Notes under the pieces: model-generated
The model's database searches: none
Told to the model about the DNA's origin: nothing
Seen by the model: the letters and a program-made list of their open reading frames with translations, nothing else
Shown: positions 7,071 to 16,675 of the stretch, in pieces
How positions within the stretch are numbered: the first letter of the stretch is position 1
Layout: every line of letters starts with the position of its first letter
Made by a program: the position numbers and the translations under genes
Source of the DNA: a virus
Reading direction: 5' to 3' (one strand)
Length of the DNA stretch: 35,531 nt
Virus record (IMG/VR): IMGVR_UViG_3300025383_001390
Location: 1-35,531 of that record

Positions 7071-9389
7071 ATGGCTACACCGCTAAGTGCTTTTCAAGGT
7101 ATTTCAGTCAGTGGGTTAACTGCTAACTCACTTAGCGGTTTTACTTTAGCTACACCTTTCAATTGTTCGTTAGTAGTGCCTGCTTCAGCAGGTATTACAC
7201 AGGCCGCCATTACATATGATTATAATTTAATTTGGTGGTTTGGTGATGGTACATATAGTACTGAGTACTCTCCTACACATGTATATAATTGGCCAGGTGT
7301 ATACGAAGTTAAGCTTGGTATATTTAATAACAACACTGGTGTACAACCATTAACATTTTCAGTACTTGTTACTGCTAGTAATTATATAACTGATAATTTA
7401 AAGTGGGATTATAGTAAATGGCCTGATTTAAATGCAGGACAACCAACAAACGGCGCGTGTTTTCATGGTTATCAATCTTGTTATTCTGGTACTTCAGCAG
7501 GCCCTATACCGTTAACTATTAACTATCAAACTAGCATACTAGATAGTAGTACATTAAATTTTTCTTTTTACGCAGATAATTCTTTATCTCAACCAGCAAC
7601 TCAAGTATTACCAAATCAGTTATCTGATTTGCGACCGCAGTGGCGTTTTACAACGGCATCTGCTATGCCTTTACTTGAAAACGAAGCAATTATTTCCACA
7701 TATCAACCAACAAACAGTACACCTATATTGATTGATGCTAATGGTAATATATCTTCTACTGGCACTTTAGTTGGTCTTTCCGGTTCGTTTAACTTTTTTT
7801 ATATAGATGATATACCTTCAATGGTTACCAACTATACTAGTGCATTGGTATTGTCTGCTCAACCAACTACAATTTGGGTAACATTAGATACTACTAATGT
7901 GGCAAACCTACCATCATTTGATTATACAAAAGTACCTTCATATTCAAACTCTTTAGTAAGTTTGTCTTCTTATTATTACGTACAAAGTTTTAATCCAGAT
8001 CATATTGACATTACAATAAACGGTACTGTACCTTTTAACAGTGTGTACTGGCCTGGAGTAGAAAGTAGATTTGTAACTACAGTAAATAGCCCTCTTTCTT
8101 CTGGTAATGCATCTTATCTTTCAGATGTAATATTATTAAATTACCCGTTACATATTTCTACAGATAATACAGGTAATACATTTGTAACTACTCTTTCAAC
8201 TTATACAGGTGTAGTGAGTGCTGATTTCAATCTCAGTACTTCTCCAGTTACAGGCAATTACCTTTATTATAGTTTAAATAGAACAGATTCATTAGGTAGA
8301 GATACTGGTGGTTATTATTTAGGTACTTTCACGCCTTACGTTACTGGTACAACAGTATTAGTAGCTACATATAACCGTACAGATGGTGTAACTGGTATTG
8401 GTTATGTTAATGATCTTATACCTGACCCGGTAACCGGGTACAATCCTTTATATATTAGTGTACCTGCAACGCCTACCGTATCATATATACCTGTACATGG
8501 TACTAGTGCAGCGTTTAAAGTAATAGATTTTAATAGTACGTTTTTTGCTCGTAAAATTAATGGTGGTTTTGATTTTGGAGCACAATTGTTTTCATATGCT
8601 TTACAACCAACTATAGCACAAAACACTAATTTGTTTGAAAATTATTTAGCCGCTGTAGCTGGTACTAGTGCTACTAATGAAGATACATATGGTGGGGTTG
8701 TATATGAAAAGGCGTCAAATTTTGTACGTAATGTAGCTGATCCTTCTTCAGCTAATGTTAATGCGTTTTACTCTATAGCTCAATCATTAGGTGTTACATT
8801 AGATAATTACAATTATGGCTATAACATACCACCTGCTCTAGGTAGAGTTGTAGATTTGTATTCTACCCAGCAAAGTGTGGTTTGGGGTGCACGTTCACAG
8901 TTTGCACGTAATTTTGCCCTACCCACAGGTCACACCAATTTAGGTAATAGTTTAACTGCTTATGATATAGCTACAACAATGGTTACTGCAGGTCAATTAA
9001 TTGTAGCTAATGATTTGTTTAACACTCAATATTATGAGCTACTTGAAGTGCCACCAATTAATTCATATAGCTCGCTAACAGCGCGTGGTTTAAGCGCACT
9101 GTTACCTTTAAAAGCATATCCTCTTTCTTCTTATCCTTTAAACGTTTACCCTTTAAGTGCGTTTTTTGGTTGGGGATTAATAACACCAGTACAATACAAT
9201 TATAGATTTTTTGTTTATAATAATACTATAGACAATCAACAGGTAGAGGGTTTAATTAATTGGGATGACCCATTAACTACATTACCTGAATTATCCGGTT
9301 CTAATCACGCACAATGGGTTGCTGATGAAGGTACATTAGAAACTATATTTAACTATTACATACACAAAGGATTAGGATTAATTAAGTAA
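7071..9389 (+). CDS. Large baseplate/tail structural protein with N-terminal PKD-like domain
   Basis: A 772-residue protein without a sure family assignment. Residues about 44-102 look like a PKD (immunoglobulin-like) domain: WWFGDGTYS at 55-63, then the S-P-T-H-x-Y-x-x-P-G-x-Y-x-V core. The rest is rich in Ser, Thr, Asn and Tyr and predicted beta-rich. Near 575-660 there is a more conserved-looking helical part with an NIPPALGRVVDLYS segment and WGARSQFARNF. Its place between gp6-like and gp8-position genes suggests a wedge component in the role of T4 gp7, possibly carrying fibre attachment sites. That is inferred from order only. The start follows the gp6-like stop by 1 nt. Confidence 0.75.
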   Translation: MATPLSAFQGISVSGLTANSLSGFTLATPFNCSLVVPASAGITQAAITYDYNLIWWFGDGTYSTEYSPTHVYNWPGVYEVKLGIFNNNTGVQPLTFSVLVTASNYITDNLKWDYSKWPDLNAGQPTNGACFHGYQSCYSGTSAGPIPLTINYQTSILDSSTLNFSFYADNSLSQPATQVLPNQLSDLRPQWRFTTASAMPLLENEAIISTYQPTNSTPILIDANGNISSTGTLVGLSGSFNFFYIDDIPSMVTNYTSALVLSAQPTTIWVTLDTTNVANLPSFDYTKVPSYSNSLVSLSSYYYVQSFNPDHIDITINGTVPFNSVYWPGVESRFVTTVNSPLSSGNASYLSDVILLNYPLHISTDNTGNTFVTTLSTYTGVVSADFNLSTSPVTGNYLYYSLNRTDSLGRDTGGYYLGTFTPYVTGTTVLVATYNRTDGVTGIGYVNDLIPDPVTGYNPLYISVPATPTVSYIPVHGTSAAFKVIDFNSTFFARKINGGFDFGAQLFSYALQPTIAQNTNLFENYLAAVAGTSATNEDTYGGVVYEKASNFVRNVADPSSANVNAFYSIAQSLGVTLDNYNYGYNIPPALGRVVDLYSTQQSVVWGARSQFARNFALPTGHTNLGNSLTAYDIATTMVTAGQLIVANDLFNTQYYELLEVPPINSYSSLTARGLSALLPLKAYPLSSYPLNVYPLSAFFGWGLITPVQYNYRFFVYNNTIDNQQVEGLINWDDPLTTLPELSGSNHAQWVADEGTLETIFNYYIHKGLGLIK

Positions 9390-9393
9390 TAAT

Positions 9394-10389
9394 ATGCCTG
9401 TTTTTAATACAATCAACACATTAGCAAGTGCCACAAGTGTATCGGGTGGTGGTGATATCTCTCAGCCATATTCATTTCAAGATTGGAGAGCTCGTAATAA
9501 TAGTATATCACCTGTAGATGCGACCGCTCAATACAACGCTTATGTGACTGGGTGGTATTTAAATCAGAGTTTATCAAATGCAGTTTCAGTAAACTTTGTA
9601 AAAAACTATTATATTAATTTTTTACAAATACTAGGTATAACAGCTCGTACCCCACAAGAACAAAAATTCTTCACAAGTGTGGATATAAACGATGATATAA
9701 GTTTACAAGCCACTATTATAGGTTATGCCCGTAGGTTAAAAGATGTAGCTGTGTATTTAGCTAATAAACGTAATAGTGTTGTTTATACTAAATTAAAAAG
9801 TAACCTTACAGGTACAAGTACTTCCTTAGAAAGACTTTTTTATAACTATCTTTTAACTGCATTTACACGTAAAATTACACCTGATGGGGTAATAACTACA
9901 AGTTTTGCTATTACAGACCCGGATATTTTAACATCGTTACCGTATTTAAATGTTATTTCAGGAAATTTCAGTATAGAAATACAAGAACTTTACGATACTA
10001 GCAATTATTTTGATAGAGACCCAACAATGCCTATAAGTACTTATGCTACTGTAGCTTCTGGTACTCCTGAGGCGCTTTATACTGCTGGCGAATATAGTAT
10101 TCCTGAAGAATATTTAATTGCTAGTGTTATAGAAGCAGTTGCAACAGCAAACTCACTTTCAATGGCAACAACTTTACCAACATATTGGACATTTATATCT
10201 GATGGTGCTACTACCACATACACTTTAACGGGTATTACTTCTTCCCGGGCAAGTGACTATCAGGTAACGGTAGATGGTGTTACACAAACACCAGATGATT
10301 CATACACTATAAATGTACTCAACCAAACAATTACATTCAGCAACCCACCACCCCCGGGCAATGTAATATTAATCGTAATTCGTTACTAA
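9394..10389 (+). CDS. Baseplate/tail structural protein with C-terminal beta domain
   Basis: A 331-residue protein. The N-terminal two thirds are mixed helix and strand, with SFQDWRARNN (about 27-36), NAYVTGWYLNQ (about 48-58) and an RRLKDVAVYLANKRNSVVYTK segment (about 112-132). I recall similar segments from baseplate-region proteins of pelagic T4-like phages. The last 65 residues (about 265-331) form a separate beta domain with the pattern F-x-x-D-G-x-T-T-x-Y-x-L and V-T-V-D-G-V-x-Q-x-P-D, then ITFSNPPPPG. This is the short domain found at the ends of many phage tail and receptor-binding proteins. It sits between the PKD-containing gene (4-nt gap) and the collagen-like fibre (1-nt gap), so it may connect fibre to baseplate. 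Confidence 0.75.
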   Translation: MPVFNTINTLASATSVSGGGDISQPYSFQDWRARNNSISPVDATAQYNAYVTGWYLNQSLSNAVSVNFVKNYYINFLQILGITARTPQEQKFFTSVDINDDISLQATIIGYARRLKDVAVYLANKRNSVVYTKLKSNLTGTSTSLERLFYNYLLTAFTRKITPDGVITTSFAITDPDILTSLPYLNVISGNFSIEIQELYDTSNYFDRDPTMPISTYATVASGTPEALYTAGEYSIPEEYLIASVIEAVATANSLSMATTLPTYWTFISDGATTTYTLTGITSSRASDYQVTVDGVTQTPDDSYTINVLNQTITFSNPPPPGNVILIVIRY

Positions 10390-10390
10390 T

Positions 10391-12682
10391 ATGTCTATAG
10401 TAAAAGTAAACCAAAACATGCTAGTTGATCCTGCTTTTAGCGGGTATTCAGGTATTTCCGGTTATAGTGGTAATGCTTCTGGTTATAGTGGTTATTCTGG
10501 TTTTTCTGGTACAGCTGGCGCATCTGGTTATTCTGGTGCTACAATTATAGGCCCATCAGGGTATTCTGGTTATAGTGGTGCCGGTACTTCAGGTTTTAGT
10601 GGTTATTCAGGTATTTCAGGCGCTAATGGGGCTACCGCTGCATCTGGTTACTCCGGTTATAGTGGTTTGTCTGGTTATAGTGGTTTATCAGGCACTTCCG
10701 GGTATTCTGGTACGAGTGGTTATTCTGGCGCAAGTGGTTATTCTGGTGTCTCAGGTTTTAGTGGTTGGTCTGGTAAATCAGGTTATAGTGGTTTATCTGG
10801 TTGGTCAGGTATATCTGGCTGGTCTGGTATTTCAGGTTTTTCTGGTTCAGGTGTTTCGGGTTATTCCGGCACTTCTGGTTTTAGCGGTACTTCTGGTTTT
10901 AGTGGTGTATCTGGTTGGTCAGGTGTATCCGGTTATTCTGGTACATCTGGTACATCAGGCTTTAGTGGTTACTCAGGATTGTCCGGCTATTCCGGTACAT
11001 CGGGTTTTAGTGGTACGTCAGGCTTTAGCGGTACGTCAGGTTATTCTGGTACCTCAGGTTACTCTGGTACATCGGGTTTTAGTGGTACTTCTGGTTTTAG
11101 CGGGGTTTCTGGTTATTCTGGCACATCTGGTTACAGTGGTACATCTGGTACTAGTGGTATATCTGGTTTCAGTGGTACGTCAGGTATATCTGGTTATAGT
11201 GGTATAAGTGGTTTCAGTGGTACCTCAGGTACTAGTGGTGTATCGGGTTGGTCTGGTGTATCAGGCCTTAGTGGTACGTCTGGTTATTCTGGCACTTCAG
11301 GTTTTAGTGGTACATCTGGTATTAGTGGTATTTCTGGTTACAGTGGTATTAGCGGTACATCAGGTATTTCTGGTTTTTCAGGTCCAGCTGGTATCCCTTC
11401 ACCGGTACCTTATTTTAGAGGTAGTAAAACTAACGGTCAAGGTTTCACTGCTACTGGTCAAATATTAAAATTTAATTCAGCTGATGCTGATCTTGGTTTA
11501 GGTGCTATTACGCTCAATACATCAACCGGTGTTATTACTTTATCTTCTGGTTATACATATTCATTAAAAGCTCAAGTCCCTTCACTTTCTGCTACCGGTG
11601 GTACCAATCGACCAGGTTTCGGTTGGTACAATGTAACATCTTCTACAGCTATAGGTAGTGTTGCTGATGTATACAGTGCTTCTGATGCAGCTGGTTATAT
11701 AGCTTTCGGTGGTATAGCTCAAGCAACAATCACACCGGGTGTAAATACGCAAGTCGCATTGCAATTAACAAGCTTTAACGGTGGCACTATCGGTGTAAAC
11801 GCTAATACAGATTTTACCGGTAATGATGACCCTTGGTTTGAAATAGAAGTAGCTGGTAAAGGTGGTCAATCAGGTTATTCTGGTGTATCAGGTGTTAGTG
11901 GCACTTCTGGATGGAGCGGTACTTCAGGTATAAGTGGTTATTCCGGTACTGGTATATCTGGCTACTCCGGTACATCAGGCTTTAGTGGTATATCTGGTAC
12001 AAGTGGTATATCAGGTTATAGTGGTGTATCAGGAGTCAGTGGTACGTCCGGTTGGTCTGGTGTATCAGGTTATTCTGGTGTATCAGGTTTTAGTGGCACC
12101 TCTGGTTGGTCCGGTACATCTGGTTATTCTGGTATATCAGGTTATTCTGGTATATCAGGTTATTCGGGTCCAGGTGCTAATCAAACACTCAATACTACTA
12201 GTAACGTAATACATCAAAGTTTATCAGCATATTCATTATCTGCTGTCAACTATAATGGTACAAATGCAACCTATACTGGTACTGTTACAGAGTCTACTAT
12301 TTTAGAGAATACAGTTAATACGGCAAGTGCTCCAAGCGTTACAATTAATTATGATACATTAAATCAGGGTATACAGTATTATACTGCTAATACAGCAAAC
12401 AATTGGACTCTCAATTTAAGAGGTAATAGTACTACTACATTAAATGCTACTTTAGGTGTAAATCAAACCATAACAGTAGCACTGTTAGTTAAAAACAACT
12501 CAACACCGTATTACCAAACAGTATTACAAATTGACGGCACGCCTGTTACACCGTCTTGGCAAGGCGGTTCAGCTCCTTCATCTGGCAACTCTTCATCATA
12601 TGACTGCTACACAGTATCTGTAACTAAGATAGATAACACTCCAACTTATATTGTTCTAGAGTCTCTTGCAACATTTAAGTAA
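10391..12682 (+). CDS. Collagen-like tail fibre protein with C1q-like domain
   Basis: A 763-residue fibre. Residues 18-335 are near-perfect Gly-X-Ser triplets in which X is Tyr, Thr, Phe, Trp, Ile, Val or Leu, so the repeat reads G-Y-S-G-T-S and so on. Residues 336-490 are a compact beta-rich domain that resembles C1q/TNF-like jelly rolls and ends in D-P-W-F-E-I-E-V-A-G. Residues 491-594 are a second Gly-X-Ser tract, and 595-763 form a C-terminal domain of a kind common at the end of marine phage fibres (T-I-T-V-A-L-L-V core, then Q-I-D-G-T-P-V-T-P-x-W-Q-G-G). Collagen-like tracts in phages form trimeric rods. Proline is nearly absent from these tracts, so any triple helix would not be stabilised in the usual way. 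No signal peptide. Confidence 0.88.
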   Translation: MSIVKVNQNMLVDPAFSGYSGISGYSGNASGYSGYSGFSGTAGASGYSGATIIGPSGYSGYSGAGTSGFSGYSGISGANGATAASGYSGYSGLSGYSGLSGTSGYSGTSGYSGASGYSGVSGFSGWSGKSGYSGLSGWSGISGWSGISGFSGSGVSGYSGTSGFSGTSGFSGVSGWSGVSGYSGTSGTSGFSGYSGLSGYSGTSGFSGTSGFSGTSGYSGTSGYSGTSGFSGTSGFSGVSGYSGTSGYSGTSGTSGISGFSGTSGISGYSGISGFSGTSGTSGVSGWSGVSGLSGTSGYSGTSGFSGTSGISGISGYSGISGTSGISGFSGPAGIPSPVPYFRGSKTNGQGFTATGQILKFNSADADLGLGAITLNTSTGVITLSSGYTYSLKAQVPSLSATGGTNRPGFGWYNVTSSTAIGSVADVYSASDAAGYIAFGGIAQATITPGVNTQVALQLTSFNGGTIGVNANTDFTGNDDPWFEIEVAGKGGQSGYSGVSGVSGTSGWSGTSGISGYSGTGISGYSGTSGFSGISGTSGISGYSGVSGVSGTSGWSGVSGYSGVSGFSGTSGWSGTSGYSGISGYSGISGYSGPGANQTLNTTSNVIHQSLSAYSLSAVNYNGTNATYTGTVTESTILENTVNTASAPSVTINYDTLNQGIQYYTANTANNWTLNLRGNSTTTLNATLGVNQTITVALLVKNNSTPYYQTVLQIDGTPVTPSWQGGSAPSSGNSSSYDCYTVSVTKIDNTPTYIVLESLATFK
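10442..11393 (+). repeat. First collagen-like repeat tract (Gly-X-Ser coding)
   Basis: About 950 bases of a 9-base periodic coding repeat of the form GGT-NNN-(TCN or AGY). Glycine is nearly always GGT, while serine switches freely between the two unconnected codon families. The DNA repeat is therefore diverged although the protein repeat is kept. It creates long spurious open frames in the other plus-strand frames. Confidence 0.9.
11862..12172 (+). repeat. Second collagen-like repeat tract
   Basis: The same Gly-X-Ser coding repeat resumes after the C1q-like domain, for about 310 bases, and ends at a Gly-Pro-Gly before the C-terminal domain. It is similar enough to the first tract for homologous recombination between them to be possible. 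Confidence 0.88.
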
Positions 12683-12723
12683 ATGGTTGGCAGTTAATAT
12701 GCTTATGATAAGTAATAACATTA

Positions 12724-14223
12724 ATGGCTAACGGTATTACAGTTGTAGATAGTTTTACTACAGAAAATCAAATAAATTCTTATCTAAATACTTTATCTCA
12801 AAAGTACTTAGCTAACAATGAGTATGTTATTTCTGCAACTAATAACGGTTTAGTTTCTGCTAGTGTTACGGCTTTAACTCCGTACGCTAATTTAACTAAT
12901 AGGTATTACCCAACAGTAGCTACATTACCTAGTACTAATGCTAACTTACTTACATTGAACCAGTTAGGTGGTTATTTTGTACCAAGTAATTTAGGTGCTT
13001 CAATATATTTAACTAAAAATATAACATATAGTTTAAACACTAGTCAGATACGATTAGGTTCTACATACCATTACATAGAACCCACTAGATTCAATAAAGG
13101 CCGCGGATTAACTCAAAAAGATCAAGGTAATATAATAAACCATGCAGTTGATATTAACTGGATGAAATCCACTAATACATCTGATTACTTTGATGGTAAT
13201 ATTATTAATGCTGACACGTATCAAAAGTTCATACCATATCAGTCAGCTTTTGAAACAACTAAAACAGATAGTAATGGAGTTGTTAATGCGCGTTATGATT
13301 TTGAGTTCTGGACAGGTGCTACTAAACAAACGTGGAGTGCTTTTAATTCTACAACTCAATTAAACAATTTAGGTTATTTTGATTTAAACGCTAGAATACA
13401 AAGCTTAGTATATACCCCTGCTTCTGCGTTGTATTCTTGGAACACGGACGTTTTTGGTAATCAATACGCGCTGTATAAACCTGTTAGTGTCCCGCATTCA
13501 TTATACAAAGATATGAATGCTATTGGTAATCTTTGGGTAAAAACTATTGATAGTACTATATATACAGGCCCATCTGCTTTAAATTTAATCTACAGTAGTT
13601 ATATCAACACTCCTAATATATACAATCAGTTAATTAGTAACAACATTATTAATTTTGAAGTGTTTTTTGATACATTAGTTATACAACTATCTAGTACTAT
13701 ATTATACGAAAAAATTACATTTGATTATAATACATATTCAATTAGTAATTCTTTACAAAACTTTTTATCATTATCACTTTTATCTGCTAGTGCGTCAACG
13801 TTCGATACAGATAAATTTAGATATGGTATTGGGTTAGTTACACCTGCTGCTGAAGTATATTATGGTGGTAATTGGTTTGATTCAGATGCTAAAACAATTA
13901 CTATTTGTACTATATTATCTTCTACTTTTTATGGTAACTCTACCTCTTTAGTTTCATCAAGTGGTTTATGGAGTGTAGTAATACCTGTTTTATACAAACT
14001 CGATCTTAACAATCCTCGGGAACGTGTAAAAATATACCCTACAAACAGTACTACCGCTAATGAAATGTTAGAGTATGTATATCCTGTAGGTAATATAAGT
14101 CATATGGAACCGCCAGTGTTTTGCTATAATGAAGATACTAATAAATATTCTACAGCGTTTTTAGCTTTTTCAGCTACAGCGCAGCAAATAAGCCTCATCA
14201 ACTATAAAATCACCACCAACTAA
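12724..14223 (+). CDS. Hypothetical tail/fibre-region structural protein
   Basis: A 499-residue protein I do not recognise. It lacks a signal peptide and membrane segments. It is rich in Asn, Thr, Ser and Tyr like its neighbours, with a short N-terminal helix (about 14-28: Q-I-N-S-Y-L-N-x-L-S-Q-K-Y-L) and a mostly beta-like remainder. An [20 protein letters not shown] segment (about 128-147) and an aromatic R-Y-D-F-E-F-W stretch (about 195-201) are the most distinctive parts. Its 3' end overlaps the next gene by 1 nt (taATG), and it lies inside an uninterrupted run of fibre genes, so a virion role is likely. A 41-nt gap separates it from the collagen-like fibre. Confidence 0.7.
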   Translation: MANGITVVDSFTTENQINSYLNTLSQKYLANNEYVISATNNGLVSASVTALTPYANLTNRYYPTVATLPSTNANLLTLNQLGGYFVPSNLGASIYLTKNITYSLNTSQIRLGSTYHYIEPTRFNKGRGLTQKDQGNIINHAVDINWMKSTNTSDYFDGNIINADTYQKFIPYQSAFETTKTDSNGVVNARYDFEFWTGATKQTWSAFNSTTQLNNLGYFDLNARIQSLVYTPASALYSWNTDVFGNQYALYKPVSVPHSLYKDMNAIGNLWVKTIDSTIYTGPSALNLIYSSYINTPNIYNQLISNNIINFEVFFDTLVIQLSSTILYEKITFDYNTYSISNSLQNFLSLSLLSASASTFDTDKFRYGIGLVTPAAEVYYGGNWFDSDAKTITICTILSSTFYGNSTSLVSSSGLWSVVIPVLYKLDLNNPRERVKIYPTNSTTANEMLEYVYPVGNISHMEPPVFCYNEDTNKYSTAFLAFSATAQQISLINYKITTN

Positions 14224-16439
14224 TGTCATTATCAACATATACATTCCCGGTTTCTGATTTAGGTGGTACTATTAATATTGCAGGCTATGCACCATTTACT
14301 GTTGTGTTTCAACCAAGTGCTATTAACTTTGGAGAAAATATAGTTGATAACATTACATATAGTATAGCCGGTTCGGCCCTATCTGGTACAGTAGTTACAC
14401 AAGAACCTATAACAGTAGTAAGAAACTTTACATATAGTTCATTACAAGATGCGTTAACTGGCTATACTCAAAACATTGACAGTAGAAGTAACTTCAGTTA
14501 TACATTTTATAATTCAACTTACGGTGAAACAACAAACACAATAGTGGTTTCTGCTTTATTGTTTCCTAGCTTAAAAACTATAAGCTATACAGTTAATGCA
14601 ATTGTTTTCACGCCGTACTTAACTGTTAACCCTGCCGTTTCTGGTACTGGTAATATATTTGATTCAGTACATTTAATAAAGAGTAGGTCTTGGGGTACAA
14701 ACAATAATCAAATAATAGTTGCAGAAGGTATAAAAACTGGTAGCCACGGACAATTAATATTTTTTAATACATCTGATTTAACATCTGCAACAGCCCTTAA
14801 ACCTGTTAATTTAAATCTACCTACCCCTACTCCTACTCCTTCTCCTACACCAACTCGTACGCCGACACCTACCCCTACCGTAACACCTACACCTACTGCA
14901 ACACCTACACCTACACCTACAATCACGCCTACACCGACTCGTACACCTACACCAACACCTACAATTACACCAACCCCTACGGTAACGCCTACCGTTACAC
15001 CTACAATTACACCAACACCTACGGCAACCCCAACTGTAACTCCGACCCCTACAGTCACTCCTACTTTAACTGTAACACCGACACCTACCCCGACCGTAAC
15101 ACCTACTCCTACGGTAACTCCTACTGTAACACCTACATCAACACCTACCCCGACTTCAACAGTTACACCAACCCCTACGGCTACACCACTTCCAGCTACA
15201 CCTACTCCTACCCCAACAATAACACCAACAGCAACACCTACTCCAACACCTACCCTTAATCCATGCGCTGGATGCCCTCCAGCTGGGTTTAACGGTTATT
15301 TCTGTGTAGGTACTACCAAGTATGCTTCTTATCATGATGGTTGTTGTGGTACATACGATGTATTAGTTGAGTATAATTCAACATATTGTGGTTATGCTAC
15401 ACCTACACCAACACCTACAATTACACCAACCCCTACGGTAACACCAACCCCTACTTCAACAGCTACACCTACTCCGACACCAACAGTTACTCCAGCACCT
15501 ACATATAATGTTACTCTTTCAGTAGACCCAATAGGATACGGTGGTACAACAGGTGGTGGTTCTTATCATTTAAACGACTCAGTATCTATTCAAGCATATC
15601 CAGTAGTTGGAGTGACGCGTTTTGATCATTGGGAAAATACAACAAATCACCTCTTTATATCTTCTAGTAACCCATATTCGTTTAATATGCCTGCAGCTGA
15701 TTTACCAATCACTGCAGTATTTACGTTAATTCCGACACCTACTCCTACACCAACTGCAACACCTACACCTACTCCATGTCCACCTAACGGTACATATCTA
15801 GGTAGTGGTTGTATTGGTTATGAGTTGATATATACATATGCAGATGGAGATTGTGGTACGTACAATGAATCACAAGGGTTAGTTGACGGACAATGCGGAT
15901 ATCACGCGCCTACTCCTACACCTACCCCGTTACCACCACCTCCACCTGATACACCTACTCCAACTCCGCAACCACCTCCTCCACCACCTGATACTCCAAC
16001 ACCTACACCACAACCACCTCCTCCACCTCCACCTGATACTCCAACACCTACACCACAACCCCCTCCACCACCACCACCTGATACTCCAACACCTACACCA
16101 CAACCGCCTCCTCCACCTCCACCTGATACCCCGACTCCAACACCACTACCACCACCGCCACCTCCACCTGATACCCCGACTCCAACACCACTACCACCAC
16201 CGCCACCTCCTGGCCCGCCACCTCCTCCACCACCACCTGCACTGTTGTGTTTCTTGGTTGATCTGTACTACGATGAAAACGGTCAAGTCACAGTTAATAC
16301 AAACAGCTGTGGCGGCGGTGATGCATCGTTTGACACCGGTGAAGGCGCTGGTAACCCAGGCGACTTCTATGGAGAGTTATGTTTTGCCGATGGTTTCGAC
16401 ATTATACATGGCGGATTCAACATAGTAGATTACTGTTAA
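14223..16439 (+). CDS. Modular Pro-Thr-linker fibre/adhesin with InlB-like and Cys-rich modules
   Basis: A 738-residue mosaic. Residues 1-199 form a beta-rich head. Residues 200-345 are almost pure Pro-Thr repeats. Residues 346-389 are a Cys-rich module, followed by a second Pro-Thr linker to about 425. Residues 426-503 resemble the divergent InlB B-repeat (Y-N-V-T-L-S-V-D-P start, F-D-H-W in the middle, I-T-A-V-F end). Residues 518-561 are a second copy of the Cys module. Residues 562-672 are poly-Pro blocks alternating with D-T-P-T-P-T-P, and 673-738 form an acidic Cys-containing end. Both Cys modules share the order C-P-P, C-x-G, Y-x-D-G-x-C-G-T-Y and C-G-Y. Pro-Thr linkers act as stiff spacers, so this looks like a long adhesive fibre. 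It overlaps the preceding gene by 1 nt. Confidence 0.85.
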   Translation: MSLSTYTFPVSDLGGTINIAGYAPFTVVFQPSAINFGENIVDNITYSIAGSALSGTVVTQEPITVVRNFTYSSLQDALTGYTQNIDSRSNFSYTFYNSTYGETTNTIVVSALLFPSLKTISYTVNAIVFTPYLTVNPAVSGTGNIFDSVHLIKSRSWGTNNNQIIVAEGIKTGSHGQLIFFNTSDLTSATALKPVNLNLPTPTPTPSPTPTRTPTPTPTVTPTPTATPTPTPTITPTPTRTPTPTPTITPTPTVTPTVTPTITPTPTATPTVTPTPTVTPTLTVTPTPTPTVTPTPTVTPTVTPTSTPTPTSTVTPTPTATPLPATPTPTPTITPTATPTPTPTLNPCAGCPPAGFNGYFCVGTTKYASYHDGCCGTYDVLVEYNSTYCGYATPTPTPTITPTPTVTPTPTSTATPTPTPTVTPAPTYNVTLSVDPIGYGGTTGGGSYHLNDSVSIQAYPVVGVTRFDHWENTTNHLFISSSNPYSFNMPAADLPITAVFTLIPTPTPTPTATPTPTPCPPNGTYLGSGCIGYELIYTYADGDCGTYNESQGLVDGQCGYHAPTPTPTPLPPPPPDTPTPTPQPPPPPPDTPTPTPQPPPPPPPDTPTPTPQPPPPPPPDTPTPTPQPPPPPPPDTPTPTPLPPPPPPPDTPTPTPLPPPPPPGPPPPPPPPALLCFLVDLYYDENGQVTVNTNSCGGGDASFDTGEGAGNPGDFYGELCFADGFDIIHGGFNIVDYC
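14818..15258 (+). repeat. Pro-Thr coding repeat tract
   Basis: About 440 bases of near-periodic CCN-ACN codons coding (Pro-Thr)n with occasional Val, Ile, Ala or Ser. Third positions vary widely, so the protein repeat is conserved better than the DNA. The complementary strand is left open by chance. Confidence 0.9.
15906..16236 (+). repeat. Poly-Pro / Asp-Thr-Pro-Thr-Pro coding repeat
   Basis: Repeated units of five to seven Pro codons followed by D-T-P-T-P-T-P-(Q or L), about six copies. Neighbouring units are nearly identical in DNA (for example around 16128-16200), which points to recent local duplication. Confidence 0.85.
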
Positions 16440-16451
16440 ATCTTATAAAAT

Positions 16452-16655
16452 ATGTTAACATTTAACGAAATAAAAACGGCTTTAATTAACGACAGACATG
16501 TTCCAAGCAAGGTAAACTTAACACTTGACGGTGTGAACACTCCTATATCTGGTGTACGTGCACTTAGTGGTGGAGAGATTATGTGCTTCCCTGTAGATAA
16601 AAAAGTCGCTCAAATACAAGTAACATCAAACCATACCATTACAGTGTTACCATAG
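16452..16655 (+). CDS. Small hypothetical protein within the fibre cluster
   Basis: A 67-residue protein with no recognised family. A short helix (1-15) is followed by beta-rich sequence with SGVRALSGGEIMCF (about 33-46). Its position between two large fibre genes, on the same strand with gaps of 12 and 20 nt, suggests a small fibre or baseplate accessory such as a connector or tip. That is inference from order. The preceding bases TTATAAAATATG are A/T-rich with no Shine-Dalgarno. Confidence 0.6.
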   Translation: MLTFNEIKTALINDRHVPSKVNLTLDGVNTPISGVRALSGGEIMCFPVDKKVAQIQVTSNHTITVLP

Positions 16656-16660
16656 TCGTA

Positions 16661-16667
16661 CTAAATA
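16661..16667 (+). promoter_or_regulatory. Late-promoter-like CTAAATA
   Basis: CGTACTAAATA lies 8 nt before the ATG at 16676. It matches the core of T4-type late promoters (TATAAATA) loosely, and CGTACTAAAT occurs again before the gene at 34009. Confidence 0.4.
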
Positions 16668-16675
16668 ATATATAT

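Noticed and set aside
10442-12172. CRISPR array
   Set aside because: The periodic repeats are coding triplets in one frame without spacers; they belong to the fibre gene.
10575-12209. Open frames of 60-210 residues in other frames over the collagen-like tracts
   Set aside because: They exist because the Gly-X-Ser repeat has no stops in a second frame; the predicted proteins are Val/Leu/Gln-rich junk without starts or context.
14708-15058. Minus-strand frame of Gly-Val repeats
   Set aside because: It is the complement of Pro-Thr codons and carries no independent signal.
15883-16425. His/Leu-rich frame over the poly-Pro region
   Set aside because: A frame shift of the poly-Pro repeat; low-complexity and not preceded by a start context.
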